From a methanogenic archaeon (GTDB lineage Archaea; Thermoplasmatota; Thermoplasmata; Methanomassiliicoccales; Methanomethylophilaceae), in contig CADAGG010000048.1 in NCBI GenBank assembly GCA_902787415.1, positions 1 to 8,503 of the forward strand: a stretch of DNA of 8,503 nt, read 5' to 3'. A program made the position numbers and the translations under genes. Shown one piece after another: positions 5,175-8,503 of this stretch (position 1 is its first letter; each line of letters opens with the position of its first letter). Below the pieces are notes generated by a model. It searched no databases. It was not told the DNA's origin and saw nothing but the letters and a program-made list of their open reading frames with translations.

Positions 5175-6221
5175 ATGAAGGACGCAGGACACCGCCAGAC
5201 CATCGAAGCCGCTTTGAACATGGAGAAGACCGACAGGACCCCTGTCAACAACTTCGCCCTCGTCACCGCCGCCCGCAGCGCGGGCCTCATGGTGAAGGAC
5301 GCCAGGTACGAGCCCAAGGTCTCCGCAAAGGTATCCGTGGACTACGCTCTGAAGACCAAATCCGACTTCGTCAAGCCCGTGGTCGACTCGCAGATCGTAT
5401 TCCTCGACATGGGTATGGACGTCCAGATGCCCGATGACGACTACGGGAGGGTCCGCTCCAAGTACATCAACGATATCTCGGAGATCGACGACCTCGCGTT
5501 CTTCGACCCCTCGAAGGCCTCCGAGTGCCCCCACTTCGACCTCTGCATCCTGCAGGCCCTGAAGGAGACCGAGAAGTACCTCCCCGAGGACCTCCACGTC
5601 TGCGGACTGTCCTGGGGACCCATCTCCACCGCAGGGTATCTCATGGGTACCGAGGACCTCCTCATGGCCACCATGATGGGCGAGGAGGAGGCCGTCGGCA
5701 AGCTCATCCAGAAGTGCGCGGTGTTCATCGCCGAGCAGGAGAGGGCGCAGATCGAGGCGGGAGCATCAGTCATGTGGATGGCCGACCCCACCTCCTCGGA
5801 GGACCTCATCTCCCCCGACATGTTCCACCTCTCCCTGGGAGGCATCAAGACCGCCATCGACGGTGTCAAGAAGGATTACGACGCGCCCGCGTTCCTGCAC
5901 GTGTGCGGCAACACCACCGACCTCATACCTCTGGTCCGCGACACCGGGGCACAGTGCCTCAGCTTCGACCATGCGGTCGATCCCGCCGTGGCGAAGAAGG
6001 CCGCAAACGGACGTCTGGCACTTATGGGCAACATCGATCCCGTGGCATGCATCATGAACGGCAAACCCGACATGATCAAGAAGAGGTGCTACGAGATCAT
6101 CGACGCCTGCGGAGCCGACGGAGGTTTCATCCTCGCACCCGGGTGCGAGACTCCCATCTCCTCCCCCGATGCCAACGTCATCGCCATGGGCGAGGCAGGA
6201 ATAGATTACTGGTCGCGCTGA
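5175..6221 (+). CDS. MtaA/MtbA-type methylcobamide:CoM methyltransferase homologue (uroporphyrinogen decarboxylase fold)
   Basis: This 348-residue protein belongs to the uroporphyrinogen decarboxylase-like MtaA/CmuA family, whose methanogen members move a methyl group from a corrinoid protein to coenzyme M. The zinc and thiol-activating ligands are present: His242 and Cys244 in HVCGN (242-246) and Cys324 in APGCETP (321-327). Further family marks are EAGASVMWMADPTSSEDLISPDMF (194-217) and LMGNIDP (283-289). Length fits the family. A true uroporphyrinogen decarboxylase is unlikely because the family zinc site is intact. Which methyl donor it serves (methanol, methylamine, methyl sulfide or something else) cannot be told; no corrinoid protein or substrate methyltransferase lies nearby. 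It is the last gene of the operon and ends inside the convergent SMR gene, overlapping by 16 bp. Confidence 0.88.
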   Translation: MKDAGHRQTIEAALNMEKTDRTPVNNFALVTAARSAGLMVKDARYEPKVSAKVSVDYALKTKSDFVKPVVDSQIVFLDMGMDVQMPDDDYGRVRSKYINDISEIDDLAFFDPSKASECPHFDLCILQALKETEKYLPEDLHVCGLSWGPISTAGYLMGTEDLLMATMMGEEEAVGKLIQKCAVFIAEQERAQIEAGASVMWMADPTSSEDLISPDMFHLSLGGIKTAIDGVKKDYDAPAFLHVCGNTTDLIPLVRDTGAQCLSFDHAVDPAVAKKAANGRLALMGNIDPVACIMNGKPDMIKKRCYEIIDACGADGGFILAPGCETPISSPDANVIAMGEAGIDYWSR

Positions 6222-6559
6222 GCTTCCTCTCCGTCTCCGCTCCCTTCCTGGAGCTGGAGCAGGAGGATGCCCCCGATAAGGATCGCCAGGAAGAAGATCT
6301 CGATCAGACTGAGCCCCTGGCTGAAGATTATCCATCCGAAGACGGCCGACATCACGGTGCCGCAGCCGGCCCATACGGCATAGCACATGCCGATGGGCAG
6401 CTTCCTCATGGCCACGTAGAGCAGATAGACGCTGATCAGACTGATCAGATAGGCGGCGATGCCCCATTCCACCTTGACGAAGCCGTCGGAGAGGTTCATC
6501 ACCAGCGCCCAGCACATCTCGAAGAAGCCGCCGGCCACCAGGCAAATCCACGGGTTCAT
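6206..6559 (-). CDS. Small multidrug resistance (SMR/EmrE family) transporter subunit B
   Basis: This 117-residue protein has four hydrophobic segments (about residues 4-21, 31-50, 57-77 and 84-103), the normal SMR topology of a proton-coupled exporter of small cations. The essential Glu14 is in FFEMCWA, with a tryptophan three residues later as in the SugE/Gdx branch. PIGMCYAVWAGCGTV (about 55-69) matches the family TM3 motif. The C-terminal tail is longer than usual and acidic (EGSGDGEE). Its ATG shares a base with the stop of the preceding SMR gene (TGATG), so translation is probably coupled and the two likely form a heterodimer. Substrate is uncertain: Gdx-like members export guanidinium, EmrE-like members quaternary cations. 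The last 16 bp overlap the end of the convergent methyltransferase gene. Confidence 0.9.
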   Translation of the reverse strand: MNPWICLVAGGFFEMCWALVMNLSDGFVKVEWGIAAYLISLISVYLLYVAMRKLPIGMCYAVWAGCGTVMSAVFGWIIFSQGLSLIEIFFLAILIGGILLLQLQEGSGDGEEAQRDQ

Positions 6560-6891
6560 CAGAGACCACCCGCCAGTTCCAGACCGACGATGCCGATGAG
6601 GATCATCGTGACGCCGAGGATCTTCAGCGGTTTGAACATCTCGTTGTAGAATATCTTACTGATGATCAGCGTGAGGATGGAACCCACCGCCGTCCACATG
6701 GCGTAGGAGACCCCCACGCTGACAGTCCTCATCGCGAACGAGAGGAAGAAGATGCTCAGGAACATGCACGTCAGAGCGATGGCATAGAAGCCCATCATCC
6801 TGCGTCCCTCGGACTTATCGGCCTTGTCCAAAGCAAAGACCCAGACAGGCTCGAAACAGCCTCCGACGATGATGTAGAGCAGCGCGAACAT
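6559..6891 (-). CDS. Small multidrug resistance (SMR/EmrE family) transporter subunit A
   Basis: This 110-residue inner-membrane protein has four predicted membrane segments and keeps the SMR proton/substrate Glu14 in GCFEPVW, with Trp17. SVGVSYAMWTAVGSI is the TM3 motif. The first loop (DKADKSEGRRMMG) and the TM3-TM4 loop (SKIFYNEMFKPLK) are rich in positive charge, whereas the partner SMR protein has few charges in those loops. Opposite charge bias of this kind is known from paired SMR systems such as EbrAB and YkkCD, whose subunits insert in opposite orientation. That supports an obligate pair. It starts 9 nt after the stop of the 96-residue gene, with a weak AGGT ribosome binding site. 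I see no guanidine riboswitch upstream. Confidence 0.9.
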   Translation of the reverse strand: MFALLYIIVGGCFEPVWVFALDKADKSEGRRMMGFYAIALTCMFLSIFFLSFAMRTVSVGVSYAMWTAVGSILTLIISKIFYNEMFKPLKILGVTMILIGIVGLELAGGL

Positions 6892-6900
6892 TCGGTGACC

Positions 6901-7191
6901 TTACTGATTCGTGTAGGCCTTGAAGACCTCGTTGGCGGCATAGTCGCCGCACCTGATGAGGAAGACCTCGTCGGAGACGCCCTCGTGACGGTGGGCCTCG
7001 ATGAAACCGGGGTCGTCCATGACGATCGATATGAGCTCGTCGAACTTCCCGCCGATGTCGGCGGCCTTGACAACGGGCACTCCAACGGCCTTGCAGATCC
7101 TCTCGCAGTCCCCATCCGTGAGGGTGATGATCGCGTAGTTCTCGATTCCGTACTGTCTTCCGTAGTATTGGAGCTTCTTACGCTGGAGCAT
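6901..7191 (-). CDS. Protein of unknown function (96 residues), first gene of the SMR operon
   Basis: I do not recognise this family. The 96-residue protein begins basic (MLQRKKLQYYGRQYG) and continues with a probable strand (NYAIITLT). Helix-forming segments follow (DGDCERICKAVG, GKFDELISIVMDD), then a histidine pair in EAHRHEG (65-71) and a strand VFLIRCGDY (76-84). It has three cysteines (29, 33, 81) and no signal peptide or membrane segment, so a small soluble alpha/beta protein is likely. Its codon use and GC match the neighbouring genes, which supports a real gene. A TATA-like element centred about 26 nt before the ATG, and the absence of a ribosome binding site, suggest a leaderless transcript. 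It is followed after 9 nt by the SMR pair, so it may regulate or assist the transporter; that is only inference from position. Confidence 0.75.
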   Translation of the reverse strand: MLQRKKLQYYGRQYGIENYAIITLTDGDCERICKAVGVPVVKAADIGGKFDELISIVMDDPGFIEAHRHEGVSDEVFLIRCGDYAANEVFKAYTNQ

Positions 7192-7210
7192 GAGTACTGC
7201 AACAGGATTA

Positions 7211-7221
7211 GAATATAAAAA
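7211..7221 (-). promoter_or_regulatory. TATA box of the 96-residue gene and SMR pair
   Basis: On the minus strand this is TTTTTATATTC, centred about 26 nt before the ATG at 7191, so the predicted transcription start coincides with the start codon. The five Ts at 7217-7221 also lie about 33 nt beyond the 3' end of tRNA-Leu and could double as its terminator. Confidence 0.6.
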
Positions 7222-7253
7222 GACGTCCAGAAGGATGGGAAATTTGAAGAAGG

Positions 7254-7337
7254 TGCAAGGGACGAGATTTGAACTCGCGGACAGCTATGGACTAGCCCCT
7301 CAAGCTAGCGTCGTTGGCCATGCTTGACTACCCTTGC
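7254..7337 (-). tRNA. tRNA-Leu (anticodon GAG)
   Basis: An 84-nt class II tRNA on the minus strand. The acceptor stem GCAAGGG/CCCTTGC is perfect, with discriminator A as expected for leucine. The D stem is 3 bp (GTC/GAC). The anticodon stem CTAGC/GCTAG is perfect around loop TTGAGGG, giving U33 and anticodon GAG (7299-7301), which reads CUC and CUU. The variable arm is about 13 nt. The T-arm has the normal loop TTCAAAT. No CCA is encoded. Confidence 0.95.
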
Positions 7338-7362
7338 AGTAAGCCACCCTATCTACACGTAC

Positions 7363-7370
7363 CTTATAAG
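7363..7370 (-). promoter_or_regulatory. TATA box of tRNA-Leu
   Basis: The palindromic word CTTATAAG is centred about 29 nt upstream of the tRNA 5' end on the minus strand, the archaeal spacing for a transcript starting a few bases before the mature tRNA. Confidence 0.65.
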
Positions 7371-7403
7371 TCTTTTGGCGCAGTCAGTCCAGCACCGCGA
7401 AAA

Positions 7404-7411
7404 ACTATAAA
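7404..7411 (+). promoter_or_regulatory. TATA box of the RNase P RNA gene
   Basis: ACTATAAA is centred about 26 nt before the predicted RNase P RNA 5' end at 7434. It faces the tRNA-Leu TATA box; the two lie within the 96 bp separating the two RNA genes. Confidence 0.7.
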
Positions 7412-7433
7412 CCCCTGTCATAATCCCATTACC

Positions 7434-7738
7434 GTCAATAGAGAGAGGACGGCTGACGGTAGGGCCTTCGGGCCCGGCTGAGGAAGTTCCCTCCTCCACG
7501 GGCAAAGATGAACTGAGAAATTCAGTAAGGCGAGAGCCTTGGCAAGGGCCCAGAAACGACACAGCCCCGGTAAGAAGGATGACCTGTTCGGCAGCGACAT
7601 TCCCGGGGATTTGGTGAAACGGCGACTCCTCATCGGAGCAAGCTCACACAGCCGGGATGAGATGCCTGCGACCGGCGGGTAGAGTGCGTTAGTTGAATGC
7701 TGTCTGAAACAGAAGGGGGGCTACTACTCTGAATTGAC
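7434..7738 (+). ncRNA. rnpB: RNase P RNA, archaeal
   Basis: This roughly 305-nt region carries the conserved core of the RNA subunit of RNase P, the ribozyme that trims tRNA 5' leaders. Visible elements are the 5' core motif TGAGGAAGTTCC at about 7479-7490 (P4 5' strand region), the TTCG-capped hairpin before it (P3, about 7452-7465), the central GGTGAAACGGCGACT at about 7612-7626, and the 3' core ACAGAAGGGGGG at about 7709-7720. The ends pair as P1: GTCAAT (7434-7439) with ATTGAC (7733-7738), extended by AGAG with CTCT. Size suits an archaeal type A RNA. The 5' end agrees with the TATA box 26 nt upstream. End positions are inferred from P1 and could be off by a few bases. Confidence 0.93.
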
Positions 7739-7742
7739 ACCT

Positions 7743-7763
7743 CCGCCGGGAGCATCCCGGCGG
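7743..7763 (+). terminator. Strong hairpin just after RNase P RNA, possible 3'-end or terminator element
   Basis: CCGCCGGG (7743-7750) pairs perfectly with CCCGGCGG (7756-7763) across a 5-nt loop, starting 5 nt after the predicted RNase P RNA end. It is followed by a mildly T-rich ATTCCTTTC. It may protect or define the rnpB 3' end. True termination is uncertain because the downstream phosphatase gene has no visible promoter of its own. Confidence 0.45.
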
Positions 7764-7790
7764 ATTCCTTTCACGCATACGAGGACGACC

Positions 7791-8468
7791 ATGACCCTGG
7801 ACCCCAAGATCAGAGCGATCGGTTTCGACATGGACGGGACCGTCATGAACACCAAGGTGAACTACGAGAAGCTCGGACGCATCTTCATGGACGAGTTCGA
7901 GTGCCAGGGCGTTCCGGGAGACATCATCGAGAGGCATCTGAAGACCGGTTCCCTTGATGAGGGGCTGGGTTGGCTCGAGGCCAACAAGCCGGAGGCATTC
8001 GCGAACTTCGAGAGGAGGGCCGGCGACCGTGCCACCGAGGTGGAGATGGAGTTCGCCGAACAGGCGAAACCCTATCCCGGCACCAGGGAACTACTGGAAG
8101 ACCTCAGAAGGAGGGGGTACAAGACCGCCATCCTGACCCGCGGCGGCCACTCGTATGCCGACTACATATTATCAGGATCGAACATGCTGGGTCTTTTCGA
8201 TGCGGTCATCGCGAGGGATGACTATCCCTACAAGGAAGCGAAGCCGTCGAAGGTCGCCATGGAGCACATGTGCGGCGCCCTCGGGGTGGGCCTTGACGAG
8301 GTCATCTTCCTCGGCGACGGAACCACGGACTACTATACCTGCGTGAACTCCGGCACCCGTTTCATCGGTGTGGAGACCCACCTGACCCGCGAGGGATGGG
8401 AGAAGGCAGTAGGTCCTTCCGTCGAGACCATCCCCCTCGTGGCGGACCTGCGCAGATACATCGGATGA
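7791..8468 (+). CDS. HAD-family hydrolase (phosphoglycolate phosphatase-like)
   Basis: This 225-residue cytoplasmic protein has all four haloacid dehalogenase superfamily motifs: DMDGT (13-17; nucleophile Asp13, acid/base Asp15), the motif II threonine in ILTRGG (Thr116), the motif III lysine in KEAKPSK (Lys151 or Lys154), and GDGTTD (175-180). The insert between motifs I and II, about residues 20-95, is a helical C1 cap, placing it near phosphoglycolate phosphatase and beta-phosphoglucomutase. It is probably a small-molecule phosphatase; the substrate cannot be assigned. The ATG at 7791 has GAGG 6 nt upstream. A longer frame from 7734 would start inside RNase P RNA and is rejected. No TATA box is visible between rnpB and this gene, so it may be read from the rnpB promoter. 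The next start codon follows after 9 nt. Confidence 0.9.
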   Translation: MTLDPKIRAIGFDMDGTVMNTKVNYEKLGRIFMDEFECQGVPGDIIERHLKTGSLDEGLGWLEANKPEAFANFERRAGDRATEVEMEFAEQAKPYPGTRELLEDLRRRGYKTAILTRGGHSYADYILSGSNMLGLFDAVIARDDYPYKEAKPSKVAMEHMCGALGVGLDEVIFLGDGTTDYYTCVNSGTRFIGVETHLTREGWEKAVGPSVETIPLVADLRRYIG

Positions 8469-8477
8469 GGCGGCCGC

Positions 8478-8503
8478 ATGACCTACGGACTTGGCATCGA
8501 CAC
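8478..8503 (+). CDS. Start of a further gene, cut by the window edge
   Basis: An ATG at 8478 has GAGG 7 nt upstream, overlapping the HAD gene stop. It opens MTYGLGIDT before the window ends. A start of the form GLGIDTGGT is common in hydantoinase/oxoprolinase and other actin-fold ATPase families, but nine residues cannot settle the family. It would be cotranscribed with the HAD gene. Confidence 0.5.

Noticed and set aside
5525..6649. Plus-strand 374-codon frame overlapping the methyltransferase and the SMR gene
   Set aside because: Arg/His/Pro-rich out-of-frame translation of the methyltransferase gene, continuing as antisense of SMR subunit B; no domain visible.
7192..7253. Guanidine (ykkC-type) riboswitch ahead of the SMR operon
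   Set aside because: Only about 60 bp separate tRNA-Leu from the start codon, the TATA box sits in it, and the transcript appears leaderless, so there is no room for such an element.
7353..7633. Minus-strand small frames across 7353-7633
   Set aside because: They lie antisense to the conserved RNase P RNA core, which explains the sequence fully.
7734..7790. N-terminal extension of the HAD hydrolase to 7734
   Set aside because: It would begin inside the P1 helix of RNase P RNA and cross the GC hairpin. The ATG at 7791 has a ribosome binding site and gives the normal family start before the DxDGT motif.
1..8503. CRISPR array or insertion sequence with transposase
   Set aside because: No regularly spaced repeats and no transposase or integrase frame are present on either strand.

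Overview
The window reads as archaeal chromosome, most likely from the methanogenic order Methanomassiliicoccales (class Thermoplasmata). The archaeal assignment is firm. It rests on the cluster RNA polymerase subunit E' (Rpo7) - Spt4 - GTP-dependent dephospho-CoA kinase - S24e - S27ae, a deoxyhypusine synthase, an archaeal RNase P RNA, tRNA genes without an encoded CCA, and TATA boxes at archaeal spacing. The order is an inference. It rests on a MtaA/MtbA-type methylcobamide:coenzyme M methyltransferase homologue, moderately high GC coding sequence, and no TAG stop among 13 complete reading frames, as expected where TAG can encode pyrrolysine.

Layout. Positions 23-586 (minus) hold what looks like the C-terminal remnant of an AlbA_2/schlafen-type regulator. 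It is followed by about 330 bp of AT-rich non-coding DNA (587-913) carrying a perfect 16-nt inverted repeat, and by a tRNA-Arg(CCG) gene with several stem mismatches. Positions 1096-2876 (minus) are the tightly packed transcription/translation operon, with overlapping or nearly touching genes and one TATA box ahead of rpoE. An intergenic region of about 300 bp separates it from a plus-strand operon (3180-6221): deoxyhypusine synthase, then a catalytically degenerate isocitrate/isopropylmalate dehydrogenase paralogue, then the MtaA-like methyltransferase. This operon converges on, and overlaps by 16 bp, a minus-strand operon (7191-6206) encoding a 96-residue protein of unknown function and two small multidrug resistance (SMR) transporter subunits that are probably a heteromeric pair. 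A tRNA-Leu(GAG) gene (minus) and the RNase P RNA gene (plus) are transcribed divergently from facing TATA boxes. A HAD-family phosphatase follows RNase P RNA, and a new reading frame is cut off by the window edge.

How the genes work together. The minus-strand operon supplies RNA polymerase stalk and elongation factors, two small-subunit ribosomal proteins and a coenzyme A biosynthesis enzyme. In the plus-strand operon, deoxyhypusine synthase would modify aIF5A. Its link to a dehydrogenase-fold protein that has lost most catalytic residues, and to an orphan corrinoid:thiol methyltransferase with no corrinoid protein beside it, is the least explained and most interesting feature here. All family assignments were made by eye from motifs; no database search was run.
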